Positions 1 through 12,856 of a stretch of DNA of 64,000 bases are shown piece by piece (the stretch's first letter is position 1; every line of letters begins with the position of its first letter). The notes beneath the pieces are model-generated. The model ran no database searches, was not told the DNA's origin, and saw only the letters and a list, made by a program, of their open reading frames with translations. Source of the stretch: Sphagnum magellanicum (taxonomy: Eukaryota > Streptophyta > Sphagnopsida > Sphagnales > Sphagnaceae); the NCBI GenBank assembly GCA_021904315.1, contig CM038922.1, positions 15,351,347 to 15,415,346 on the forward strand, read 5' to 3'. A program made the translations under genes and the position numbers.

Positions 1-640
1 AGCATACTTGGGTGGTACCACTAAAAACCACCCACCCCAAAATCATAAAAATATTGGTTTCATTTCAATTAATGAAAGGACAAATTTCAAAAAGAAATTT
101 CCAATTTTTCTATTGGCTCTCAAGAGTTGTCACCTTTGATTTCCTAGACCTTACACATCTATAGTCAAAATCAATGCAAGATGTTTTTTGTTTCTACTTT
201 GCCCCATGGACCTTGTTTTTCAACTTCAAACTTGCATTGGAATTGTTGCAAATTTTGTAAATGGTGTTTTCTTTCTCTCGCACATTTGACTTGCAAGGAA
301 TTTAGTTTGCATGGGGTTACACACATGAAGCATCTTCCATCCACAAGGATGCAATTTGGTTGATTTATTTCTTACAAAAGAATTTTGTTGAAAGTCTATT
401 AAGTTTGACAATGCATTTTTGTACATGCTTAGTGTTGCCATAATTTCAACCACGCTTGAAAACTCAATCATTATGGAGAAAACCACAAGAAGTATGGCAT
501 AGATATTAAAAAAAATTGGTAATTTTTGGGGTTTCATCTACCAGCTTTTGTATTCATTTGCTAGAGTTTCTTAATATTTTACATTTTTTTGTTTCTCTAG
601 GTATAGTCCAAATATTTGAAAGAAATAGACCTATAATATT
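1..640. repeat. Dispersed repeat, copy 1 of a direct pair
   Basis: This stretch is similar, in the same orientation, to about 2745-3400. Both begin near a GGTGGTACCAC motif followed by a CCACCCCAAAATCA stretch, and both run through the same sequence of short AT-rich blocks. Small reading frames on both strands are shared by the two copies but differ by many changes, so they are not convincing genes. I do not recognise the element family and saw no clear terminal repeats. Confidence 0.7.
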
Positions 641-689
641 TTGTTGACATATATCCAAAAAAAAAAAAAAAAAAACAATTTTATTTTGG

Positions 690-960
690 TTACAACAAAT
701 TTTGATATTGATGTTCCTTCTCTAATGAAATCAATAGAGACTATAGTCAGTATCATTTAATAACATTAATTGACTTGGAATTAGCACAAAAAAAATATTT
801 GCAAAGATTATTTTAAAAATTCAATTCATGATCCAATGAATTATTGCCTCAAATATTACCACTTCACCAAAAAAAACAACAATTGTCAAATAGGCCTTCT
901 CCTCCCACCAACAGAAGGTCCATGGACCTTTTGTGTCTCGTAAAAAAAATAGGCCTTCAA
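690..960. repeat. Dispersed repeat, copy 1 of a direct pair
   Basis: Similar in the same orientation to about 6730-6990. Both hold the block AGAGACTATAGTCAGTATCA and a CTCCTCCCACCAAC block. Together with the 1-640 / 2745-3400 pair this shows that the left end of the window is built from old shuffled repeats. Confidence 0.65.
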
Positions 961-2040
961 CACCTTCCAAAAATATTAGCCACTCATGAGGCCACATCGC
1001 CTTATTATCATTTGAAATCTTAAATGAGGTCTTGAGACATGAATTGGTGGGGGTTTTAAAAAAGAAGAATTTTTTTCTAAAACCCTGTCTATAAATAACA
1101 ATTACACATTTAATTATTACTTCATTGAAAAAAAAAATTAAATCAAACTACTAAATTTAATAACCCCATTGGTTTGAAAACGTAACCATGTCCTTATTTG
1201 AGATCTCAAATGAAATCTTTAAAATAAAGTGCACAAATATTCTACTAGAACCATGTTTGTAAATGCCAATTACACATTTTAACTATTATTTTATTCAAGA
1301 TAATTCTTTTAAAAATAAAACCACCAAATTCAATAATCCCTTTGGTCTAAAATAAATAAATCTTCAAGCCTACACACAACCCTATTATATTGAACATTGA
1401 AAAAAATGTTGTTTTTCTAGCAATTCCATTGGTCCTCCAAAAACTTTCACAAACCTATCAAATATTATTAAATAAGGTCAATGAAGATCTATATTTATCA
1501 TCATTTTTTTCATCCCTCCTACCTTCTCAAACATAAAGACATGTATGTATGGACCTCTCTAATATACTACGTTTTCATCATTGGCAAATTTTTAAGAATA
1601 AGTGCATTTTAAGGTTTGGGAAGAGGGATTTGAGAGCAACAATAATAGTAATGAAATGGTGGCAAGAATAGTTGTTATTACCATAACAAAAATAGCACAT
1701 ATAGTTAAAGCCATTAATGTAGGAAAGATGGTGAAGCCGCAATATGAAGCAACCACTAATATATCTCTACTTGTGGCATTTGTGGCTTTTGTTGCATTTT
1801 CATCCTATCAAACCACAAATAGGGAATAAAATCAATAAAGATAAACGTGCATTGTCCTAATGGATTTTTTTAACATGATGGATTGTCTCGTACTACAAAC
1901 TGGAGCATCAATGAACTTCTACAATAACCAATGGCTAATCAAGGATTCTAGAGAGCCATGGCCAAGCATAAGGTTTGAATATGTGGTTTGCATTTTCTAT
2001 TACTAGGGTATACTATAACTTTGGGTTTATATGATGAGTT
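960..2040. other. AT-rich stretch without a recognisable gene
   Basis: The DNA is AT-rich with short poly-A and poly-T runs. A 75-codon open stretch at 1602-1829 has no resemblance I can name. Nothing else is supported. Confidence 0.5.
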
Positions 2041-2045
2041 GTGTA

Positions 2046-2215
2046 GATATTCAAAATGTCTATGAGGCAAAGAAAGAGAAGGTGTTATTGGGAGAAAGGC
2101 TAGTGTTCATCGCATTGGGCTTTGATATTACAAGCCACTAGTGGTAGCCATTAAGAAGTTTCATTTGGCTACAAATACACTTGCATCAGTTGCATGGAAG
2201 TTTTTGAATGATGGG
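2046..2215 (+). pseudogene. Cyclin-T (CDK9 partner) gene fossil
   Basis: Two adjacent frames read like the second cyclin-box region of plant cyclin T, the regulatory partner of the CDK9/CDKC kinase of P-TEFb. The first (from 2046) reads [17 protein letters not shown]. The second (from about 2132) reads [10 protein letters not shown] and then [10 protein letters not shown]. In plant cyclin T, as I recall it, these blocks are contiguous and joined by a few residues. Here a frame change and missing residues separate them, and the match fades after 2215. No upstream cyclin box and no start could be found nearby. I read this as a short decayed fragment of a host gene. Identification rests on motif memory only. 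Confidence 0.65.
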
Positions 2216-2744
2216 TAAGAAAGTTTTTGCAAGAGCTTGCCCTTCGGTCATGTGATATCATATGCTTGCAATTAAGCTACAATTCCATGAAATCAAGAGG
2301 GATTTGTATTTCGTGAAAGGTTGTTTCCACAATGTTTGTACCATGCGAAGATCTTAACTTTTTGCATAAGTGTTATTGGCCTTTACTAACAATGCCAACT
2401 GAGAAGTAGGTCAAGAGGTGTGAGTTTTTGAAATTTCTTAGCCCCTTTGATTGTTAACTACCCATTATGGGATCAACATTCTCAAATTGGTGCAAGTTCA
2501 ATGTAGGACAATTTTTCCATTTGTTATTTAAAGTATGATCCATGTGGGGTGTTTCTTGGTATTATTTTTATGGTTGAATTAAAATGGCAACTTATTTGCA
2601 TTGTGTTATATTTTAGACATATGCAAGGTGAACTTAAGTCCTCTTTGAATTTCATGATTTATTTCAGATAATTGTTGCTTGTCATTAAAGGGACATTAGG
2701 CAAAATAAACTTTTATAATGTCCAAAAATGTTTTAAAATTTTTC

Positions 2745-3400
2745 CATATTCTCAAAATGGGTTCCCCACTACCATTTGGGTGGTACCACCCACCCCAAAA
2801 TCACAAGAATGTTGGCTTCATTCTAATTAATTCAAAAAAAAATCCCCAATTTTTAATTGGCTCTCAAGAACCATCACTTTTGATTTCTTGGGCCCTAGAC
2901 ATCTACAATCAAAATCAATGCAAGATGTTTTTTGTTTTTACTTCACTCCAAATTTGTTTCTCAAATTTAAACTTGCTTTGGAATTGCTATATATTTTGTA
3001 AATGGCGCTTTCTTTCTCTTGCACATCTGGCTTGCAACAAATTTAATGTACATGGGGTTGCTTGCATGAAATATCTTCCATCCACAAGGATGCAATTTGG
3101 TTAGTTTATTTCTTACAAAAGAATTTTGTTGAAAGTTTACAAAGTCTAAAAATGCATTTTTGTACATGTTTAGTGTTGCCACAATTTCAATTACGTTTGA
3201 AAACTCAATTGTTATGGAGAGAACCACATGTATGGCAAAGGTATCAAAAATTTGTGGTAATTTTTAAGGTTTCATTTACCAACTTTTATATTCATTTGTT
3301 AGAGTTTCTTAATAATTGTTTGCACTAGAACTTGTTTTTTGTTACATGTAAAGTCTAAAGATTTGAAAGAAATAAACTTACATTATTTCGTTGAAGTACA
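2745..3400. repeat. Dispersed repeat, copy 2 of a direct pair
   Basis: Direct-orientation copy of 1-640, diverged by substitutions and small indels. The small reading frames inside (for example 2718-3104) match frames in copy 1 but without preserved length, so I treat them as chance. Confidence 0.7.
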
Positions 3401-6400
3401 AGGACTATGAGGTACAAGGAAGGATTTGAAAATATTAACATATGTAAATGTGTCTATTGAAGATGGATCAAATAATGACCAAGAATTGATGGAAGTTGCT
3501 CAAAATCTCTTGGCAATAAAATTGTTGAATTTTCTTTACTTATTGAAATGTATGTTCCAAACACCACCTTGTTAAATACAATGATAATTGTATGGATCAT
3601 CACAATGTTTGTCAATTTCTCACAAGCTTTGGTTTGAACACATGTAGGATCTATGGAAATAGGTATAATGTAGGTGTTTCTTGTGAGAAAGGGCATGATT
3701 TTTTTTCTTGAAGACATTTAAAGGGGCTATCACTCTGGTGAGGTAATTTATTCACCATTGGCCTAGAGCACATCAAATTGCATGCCTTATTACATACCAA
3801 TTTTTCTTGTCTAAAACTCTTAGGTCAAATCATGTTCTTTTATGCACTGTAGCTTCAATGGGATGAAATGAATATACCATTGTATTATTAGTGCAAGGTA
3901 GTCATATTTGCTTCCCTATATGCCTATGCAATTGACATTTTGTTCAAAATAGTCATCCTTCAATGGTTTTTGCATGCAACATGTGGATAGTAGAATGTAG
4001 ATATAATATAACATAGTGATTATATATTCATATAGTACTATCAATTCATAATTTGAACTTGAGGTGCATGTTCTAATATGTGTTTTATCTATTAGTATAT
4101 GACAATGAGCTTGTGAACTCCATCACTAGAAAATTCATTGATCTTCTAAAGGAGAATTATTGAAATGATCTATCAACAACATCTTCAACACATGTGCCTA
4201 GTGGAAATTAATATGTTACAATATCTTAAATTTCTCAAACGTGGTTTTAGAGGTGTGATGACCTTATGACTCTACATCATTCTTGAACTAACAATAAAAA
4301 ATTGATAATTAACAATTATTAGTGTTGTTCATATGGACACAAACAGTTGTGGTATAGACTTGAACTCCTATATGAAAACCACATATTTTTAGTTTATTAC
4401 AAGCCACTATTTACACTATAAGTTGAATTCATACTGAACTACCAAGATTGTTGGAATGGCTTTCATTGTGCAATTTTTTTTTCTTTTCCAATGGCAACAT
4501 GTACTATAAAAACTAATTTGTAAAATACAAGTAATTTTTAAATGTAAAATACAAGATTTCTACTAGTCCTAAGATCATAGACATCTCTAGTGATTTTGAC
4601 TACCTAGGATTTCATTTCTTGGGTTCCCAAAGTAACCACAAATTGTTGCAAACACAATTGATAGTTAGAGGCAAACCAAACAATGTTCATGACAAAACTT
4701 TAAAAATATATTTCCTAATATTGTTCAGACCTGAATTTTCTTACAAAAAGCTTCAAATGGTCACAAATTTCAATGTTTGAAACAACTAGTGATCTAATTG
4801 TTTCACACAAAAGGTCTAGGAATTGTGGAATGCTAACATATAGAACAAAATAGTAGAGAATTCATTGTACAAAACATAGTTTTTACAAGGAAAGTTGTTT
4901 TACTATTTTTTTGTTGTGCTCAAATGTTGTAAAATTCCCATAAGTAAAGTCAAAATTGTTGATACACATGATGGATATTATCATACGAGAAAGGAAACCA
5001 ATAACTAAAGAAATTCAAGAAATTTTATCACAATGTTTTGTAAATAAACAAAATATACATTCTACAATAGATGCAACTACAACAGTTTTTTGTACACATA
5101 AAACAAATGTTGAAGAATACAATAACATTTTGTTACACAAACAATTTTCAACCATAGAAATATACCAACTAAAAATAAAACACAAATGCTACAAATATTA
5201 AACACATTGAACCATGGTTAAATGACAAGTCTTTTAACCACATAAACGAAATTGTTATAGGTGCATTAATCATGTTTACTAGGAATGTTAACATATCAAA
5301 AGGAGCTATAAATGGTGCAACTACAACTATCATATCCATCATTTATGATCCTTAAAACAATGTTATAGCTATAGAAGTTTAATTAATAAATAACTTCATA
5401 AAAAATTATCAAAAAATGTTCTTTCTAACACAAATATATACATGATGGATATTATCATAAAACATCATTTCCAATAGTATTAACATATGATGGGCCACAA
5501 ATTGCAAGGTGCAACAATTGCCACAAAAGTTATCATTGACATTAAAAAAACTTTTGCACGTGGCCTCACATACATCATGTTTTCTAGAGTCACAAATTGA
5601 AACAATTTCAAAATAATTGGAAATTTTACTCCAAATGATTTTACTCATTACAATTTCCTAACAGACTAAAACCACAACAATATTATTTCAAATTTGAAAT
5701 TTGAAAATATGTTCCCCACACCTAGTTATTTTCACATTTCATTCAATATCTTTATTGATAAAAAAATGTATATACGTAGGTGCAAAATATTTAGGAAAAA
5801 CTTTCATAACTTCAACATGTAAATAAGTCCATAGCTATATATATATATATATATAGCTATAATATGCATATCACATTCCAAATTACATTATTGTCACACA
5901 TATCAAAGGCATTTCATTGAAGTAATTACGTTAGTTTTAAATACACCTAATAGAAATATTGTTCCATTACAAACACATCATACTTAAAATGTCCATATGA
6001 AAGTTGGTATTTATGGATTGCTTCCACACGTATTTCATGTGGTTATAGGCCTATTAGATGACTATGGTGCTATCCAATTGTCCCATTATAATTTCCAATG
6101 CTACACATTACAACTCACTTCCTACCATAATCTTCATGAGGTCCAAATTCCAAACACTCCATCTTCCATTTTGATAAACTTATTCAACTTTATTAAATTT
6201 TTACTCTACATTAACATTGGATTTTGTTTAGGTTTTTTACAACCTTCAAATTAGTCAAAGGTTAATCTTAGTTGCCCATATCACATTTTCACCAACACAT
6301 TTTTAAAACATCAAACATATGTTATTCAATTAAAAACGTGTCTCCTATTTATTTCATTTACAAACTTTAAGGTTCAAAAATGAAATTTATTATTTGCTCC

Positions 6401-6720
6401 TCTTTCAAATTTGGAGATAATTGTTCCACATGCCAAACATTAAAATAATAATGTAGATCTTTGATTTCAAATATATTTTACTTGTTTTTACTTTCCTTCA
6501 AAATTAATATTTTAACTAGATCTTCACCTAGAATTAGGAATCATATTATATTTTAGTAGCATGCTACAATTCAATGTTTTAATCTACTATTTAAATATGA
6601 TGATTTTAAAAAATTCCTCAAAATTAGGTGATTTTTGACCATTTTTTTCAAAAAAAACCTTTGCATAAGTCACATTAGTTTTGTTATTGTCGCCATGATG
6701 TAAATTTTCACCAAAAGAAA
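3400..6720. other. AT-rich intergenic DNA, nothing recognised
   Basis: AT-rich low-complexity sequence with an (AT)n run near 5838-5857. The open frames are all under 90 codons and show no motif I can name. No RNA gene was recognised by eye. Confidence 0.5.
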
Positions 6721-6729
6721 ACATGTTCT

Positions 6730-6990
6730 TTTGTTTGCAACAAATTTGGATATTAAGACTTTTTTAATAATGAGATCAATAGAGACTATAGTCAGTATCA
6801 CTTAGTAATGTTTTGACTTAAAATTAACATTGAAAAAATACTTACAAAAATGATATTAAAAATTCATTTGAAAATGAATTATTTCCTCAAATCTTACCAC
6901 TTCACCCAAAACAAACAACCATTGTCAAATAAGCATTCTCCTCCCACCAACGAAGGGTCCTTGGACCCTTTACATCTTGTTATTGCATGC
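6730..6990. repeat. Dispersed repeat, copy 2 of a direct pair
   Basis: Direct-orientation copy of about 690-960. Shared blocks include AGAGACTATAGTCAGTATCA and CTCCTCCCACCAAC. Confidence 0.65.
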
Positions 6991-6999
6991 AAAATAAAA

Positions 7000-8640
7000 T
7001 GATTCTCATGAGGTTTCTCCTCTTTGTTTTCAAAGAAGATTCTAGCAACAACCCATTTATTTGAAACCTTTTTTTTTATTTTAATGGAGGTCAACAAGTA
7101 TTCTAGATGCCACGTTGCCTTGTTGAGAATGGTGCTCTCTTTTAAGCTTGTTTAAGGTTTAAAGTTTTAACACAATTGTAAGTGGATGAATCATCTGACA
7201 AGGACAATGACTACTTCCATCTGGTGACACTTTAAAATCCTATTACATCATCATCAGTCCTATCAAATCTCTCAAATGGCAATGGAGCCATAATAACTCT
7301 TGTTGCAATTCCCAGGGGTTTGGAATAATAACACAAAAAGTAACAACATCCTTAACAATGCAAATGTGTCTAGCCTTTTGTAAGAAAATGTACATGATTT
7401 TGCAACAAAGTTGATTATAGATGAAGTTGAACTTTGGAATTTTCAACACCCCATTAAGTCTGCCTCCTTTTGTTTTGTTGCATTGCTAAAACAAACATTG
7501 GGTTTATGGGTTTTTTCATTCCAAGAAGGGTAAACTTAGAACCCAGAATGATGCATGTGAGGGGCAAGACATGTGACCTCATGTGGGCAAAACTTTGTAC
7601 CCATGGCATGGGTGGCTTCTATGGGACATTCATGGACTACCCGATGTGCCAATGGCAACACAACACTTCATTTCTATTTGTGCCATTAATGAAGCATTGA
7701 CCAACTTTGTAAAATATTAACCAATGCCAAATTTGTAGCATTCTTCAAGCATATTTGTGAGGTTAAGTGGAACCAAATTTTCATAGGTCTTCTTTTACTT
7801 TTTCCTAGAAAATCTCAGGTTCTAGGAATCCTAATTTGTTACAAGGACTTGAAGAGAATTTGGAACATAAAATGGGGAAGCATTGGGTGTGCAAATGAAA
7901 AATGCATTAAATTGGCTACAATAATAATGTGTAGAATGAATTCTTTTTCTAGTTGTTTTCATTTTAAAATAGGTAACTTCTCTTTCTATCTAGCCAACTT
8001 CTAGAGTTTATTCAACCAACCAAAGTTGCAATGAGGGTGATTTTTCCTATCATTATTGTCTAATTGCATCAATGTTAGCGTTACCAATGTTCTAACCTAA
8101 TTGGTTGTTGTTTGCAAGGGGGCAAAAGATGGCTATAAATGCACCTACAATGTTCAAAATGGGTGTGTTGGGCTTTGTAGAGGCATTAGACAGGTGGCCT
8201 TCTAGGACCTCAAACTTCATTTCTCACAATGCATTAGTGCTTGCAAGCTTGTTTATTTGTGATTTAAAATGACATCCCTTGGATTTGAAAGACATTCCAA
8301 ATAGGGCATTCCTTATCATTTTTAGGTCCCAAAATGTCCCATCCAAATCGGGGGACAACAAAAGGAGGCTTTGCGATAATCAAGATGATGAAAATGATAA
8401 GGAAAACAAGACAATCTTTAATGACATTGGGGGAAAAAAAATTCACAAACAACTAAGGCACATTGATAGACAATGGAAGCATCAAACAACACCAAAAAAA
8501 TCTTGGGTTTTTCCACTACCCAAATTCACTATGTTTTTATTAAAATGGGACAAAGTTCACTATTATGTAACTTATATGGTTTTCATAAAAAATGACTAGT
8601 TGATTAGAACATTTTTAATGAAATAGTTTTTAGTTATTTT
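7000..8640. other. Intergenic DNA, possibly with decayed coding traces
   Basis: Base composition is slightly less AT-rich than the flanks. Short frames at 7470-7700 and 8279-8599 (plus) look protein-like in places, the latter with a charged DNQDDENDKENK stretch. I recognise no family and see no consistent splice pattern. They could be remnants of a gene or transposon. Confidence 0.3.
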
Positions 8641-11130
8641 GGATAATGACATGTTGCATTAAATAATATGTAATTTTAAAAATTATGACATGGATATTAT
8701 GAGGTCCCAAGGTAATATGATGTGGATTAACCTGCCATGTCATCATGTAACATGTTTTTAACATTTTTTTTCAGGTCACGAATTGTAAATTTTTCACAGC
8801 ATGTCATGACAAAATTTATATACACATTACATACATTAATGCATGCATTCATCAAGTTTTGAACCCAAGATTTCATGGAGATGCATTGAAGTTTTCACCA
8901 CCAAACCACTTCAAAACTTTGATGAAATAAAAAGAAAGTTTAATTTTATTATCTTCAACATGAAATTATTTAAAAACTTTGAACTTTAACAAACGTTTTC
9001 TTTTTCAAAATTTATTCAAATGTTATAGATGAAAACATGATCTTGAAGCTTATTCAATAATCTATTCATGAAAATAATTATAATTTAGAATTATGCAAAT
9101 TGAAGGGTTCAAAAAATAATTTAAAATAGAATGTTATGAACAAAACAAAAAATCTACAATCTTCATAAATGAGATTCAATTCAATTTGTGAATCCAAGAG
9201 CATTTTCATTAAATCTTGAACAAAGATATTTTTGTTGTGTAAAATATATGTTCAATTTTTGAAAAATTATAAGTTTTGTTTTCCTCAATATGACTATGTG
9301 CAATTTTTTAAAAAACTTTTGCAATTTTATTCAAATTGTAATCACCCATAAGTAGTTTTACTCACATTTGCCTATAGAAGAATTATGGACTGCAAAATTG
9401 TTTAAATCTTTCAATAATACCTTGAAATTTATTCATTTTAAATTTGATAAAACTTGATTTGTTTTGGAAAAAACCATTGTTGATGTCCCCCCCCCCCACC
9501 CCCTTTAAATTGGTCAAAATTGGCCATTAAAAGAAAATTAATTAAATAATTAATATAACAATTTTTTCTCAGCATCATAATTATTTAGCAACATTAGTTA
9601 TAGACTAATAAAAATGATTAATTGCACAAATTTGAAAAAAAAATCGCAACTTATTATTTATATTATGTTTTATAATAATGTAACAATACATTTTATCTTT
9701 GTAAAAATAAAAGAAACATAATTTGGTGATATTTTGGCATTAAATACTTGGATTACCTCCCCCCCTTAGTGATCAATATTTTTCGTTTTATCTTTGGTGG
9801 CAAATTTTCGCAAGTTGGTGGTTTTTTTGGGGAAAAAAATAAAAAATAATGAAAATTCAATGAATTTTTTTAATGTGTGGGTCATTCCTATATATATATA
9901 TAAATTAAAATTCTATAATAGGTTTTATGACATGTAGCTAAAATATAAAAGGATTTTAACAAATTAATATGTCCATATTTTGTTTATAGCCAAAAAAAAC
10001 TAAATATTTTTATTAATGATCATCATTTGAACAACACCACAAAATTAATAATAATAATTCATTGATATCATTATTATGAGATCACCATTTTTAATTTTTT
10101 TTAATTTTTAAAAATAATTTAAGGAATTTCATCTCTAAATACTTAAATATAAATTTGTAACAAAACAAGCCAAAAATCAAATGTTAAATCATGGTAACAA
10201 TAAAAATAATAATATACCAAAACAAATTTGTTTAAAAACTTTTAGCTAGGATTTATATTTTTCATACAGCAAGAAATAAAATGGAGAATTATTTTAAGGA
10301 TTATTTTTTGAGGCTTTATTATTGTGGCATCATGAACATTTGTAATAAAGAACTTGTCCAATGATGAACAAACTAAGGGAAAAACATAAATTTAAATTTA
10401 TGTAAATGTATAAGTTTGAACATTAAAATTTTTTAATATGAAAGTTTACATGGACAATAGACTTTGAATATATGAACATTTTAACTTCATCTTTAATTCA
10501 AATATAAATATCAAACATAACAAGTTTTTGTACATCCATTTAAAAAAATTGTGGTGAGTGCAAAATGCAATTAAATGTTAATGTATTTAACACATTCAAA
10601 AATGATTATTCAACTCATGTGCAAATGTTGATAGTTGAAGAGATGTAAAAAAAATCACTAACCATTATAATGCAATGTGTAAATAAAGTTAAATGTTACC
10701 TTCATTTCCACATCAACAATTTAAATTTTTTAAAAAATAAAATAAGGTGACCTCTTGTGTAAATGCAAGGTGTAACTTATGAATAACATTCTCCACTTAT
10801 TATGAAATCTTGATTCAATTTATCCTAGATATTAATAGTTGAAAAGTTTTTTTTAAAAATGACTAAACAATATTACCACTCTTGTAAGGAGTTCAAGGTT
10901 GAGATCTTTTCCATGTAATTTTTACCCCCATTACTATAAAATCCAACATGGAGGAATAAATCCAATGCTAGTGAATAAGGTAATTATTGTTTTCACTATG
11001 GAGATATGCACAAATAATTAAAAAGTAATTTTACTTGTTATTTGTGCATGATAATAATAAATCAAATAGTGGTCAAATTGGACAAGTAGTCACAATGGTG
11101 ATAGTGAAAAACCTAAAATTCTTCTTGTGG
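8640..11130. repeat. AT-rich repeat block related to 34-36.6 kb
   Basis: Parts of this block, clearest at about 9480-10900, resemble 34.2-36.6 kb in the same orientation. Shared features are a C-run near 9488-9506, a GGATTACC block followed by another C-run (about 9750), and a block with AATATAAAT followed by CAATGCAA-type motifs near 10500-10700. The copies are strongly diverged. No gene is supported. Confidence 0.5.
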
Positions 11131-11139
11131 TTGAAAAAT

Positions 11140-12200
11140 CGAACAATGTCAAAGAAACATTAGGAGATATTGAAGAACATCACTTGAAAACACTAAAGGA
11201 TGTCCAAAAAAAATTGAACAATAAAAAAAAATTTGAGTAATAATCAAATAATTTTGAAAAAAATGTTTTAAAAATAGTAGGCAACATAAAAAAAACAATT
11301 CAAGAAAATGTTAAATAACATTAAAAAAAACTCCAAAAGACATTAAAAAATGTTAAAGGACAATATCAACACTTTGAAAACATAGAAGAAATGTTGAACA
11401 ACACTAGAAAAATGATGAAGGATGCAAAATAACAACAATAATTTTTTTTAAAATAAAAAGAATCAAAGAAATGTGGGTAACATAAAAAAAAGAACCAAGG
11501 GATGGTAGGATGAAGCAAAACTAAATTTAAAAATTCTTTTAAAAATTATTATTACTCAGATGTTAGGAAAGATATTATAGAGGTTCTTTACATAAAGACA
11601 TTCTTCCTAGCAACATGATTAAGAAATCATTTTATATATATATATTCCACACATTGCATTTGTTGAAAAAGATGTGTTGCAAAAACATGGATTTTGAAGA
11701 AATGTCAATATGCATAGAGCTTTTAAATAATGTACATAATATAAATTATGAGGCATCACAATAAAATATTGACAGAAAAAATGTTGTAACTATTAAATGT
11801 GAACTCAAATGAAACATTAAACATTTATTTCTTAATATTCCCCTGACATTTTTTTGACATTATTCAACATCTCCCAACACTACCCAACATTTCTCAACAA
11901 CTTCCAACATTTATTCAACATCACTCAATGTCCTTGCCATCCCTTGGCATTTTTCAAATGTCTAGCTATCACCCAAAAGAAACAAAAATAAAATTTAAAA
12001 CAAAACTTTTTTTCCTAACATCCCTTGACATTTTTTCAACATTGCATAGCATTTCCCCTTTGTCTTTCAACATTTTCTTAGTGATGATTATTGCTTGCAT
12101 TGTCCTTCAACATCCTCTCATTATCACAAATAATTTTTTTCACAATGTCCTTTCATGTCTTCCCATCATCCCTATCCTCCCTTGTCCCCTTTGTATTTCA
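11140..12200. repeat. Degenerate low-complexity arms in inverted orientation
   Basis: The left arm (about 11140-11480) is dominated by repeated AATGTT/GAACA motifs. The right arm (about 11830-12200) is dominated by CAACATT and ATCATCC motifs, which are roughly the reverse complement of the left arm. The arms are imperfect, with about 350 bases of ordinary AT-rich DNA between them. The frame at 11928-12281 is a by-product of this composition. Confidence 0.4.
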
Positions 12201-12364
12201 TCATCCTTTCATCATCCCTACCATTTCCCAAGTTCGGACATCTCCAAACTTAGAAAATTAGCCAATCCTAAAAACTACTAAGGCCACATAACTTAAATCT
12301 AATCAAGATGCTCACGAAAGGTCAAAATTTAGGACACAAGTAAATTCACAAAAGATTCAAAGGA

Positions 12365-12555
12365 ATTTTTTGTTTCAAGATCCCATTTGACATTCTAGAC
12401 AACAGCATTCAATCTGGGACCCATCAAGAGTATTACTTAGATGGGCTTTCAATTTTTGCCACTCCTGGTGTCTTTCATTTAGATACACTGACTGTCATTC
12501 TCATATTTGAAGTTGTTGTTGGTGTCAGGGTTTCTGAGAGCATTCAAGAAGCATT
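12365..12555. repeat. Inverted dispersed copy of 38.04-38.24 kb
   Basis: This segment matches the reverse complement of about 38040-38240 closely. Shared blocks include GATGGGCTTTCAATTTTT and GGGACCCATCAAGAGTATTA. It directly precedes the SDH2 pseudogene block but has no counterpart that I could find upstream of the intact SDH2 gene at 54.8 kb. Confidence 0.8.
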
Positions 12556-12856
12556 CTCATTCTGTGTGCACTCTGCATGATGTAATGGGCAGCCGGTCTG
12601 GCGTGAGTTTTGTATTCTTCCTTTCTCATGGACATATTCTGCAACTTTGGCAATGTGTTCTGACACCATGGTCTGTCTGTAAGAATGTTCTTGTGCCCAA
12701 TGCTACCCCTCGCAAAATCATAATGTTGAAAGAATCTTCTATGCTTTCAATATCAAGTTTGAATGTTCTATCTGTCAGGTGTAGTGTTGGAGGGATCAGT
12801 GAACAGTTGCTGGAAGAATCCCCACAGATTGTTGTGCTTTGAAGCATACTGCAGCC

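Noticed and set aside
5838-5857. (AT)n palindrome as a possible terminator or origin
   Set aside because: Simple AT repeats are common in this AT-rich DNA and nothing around it supports a function.
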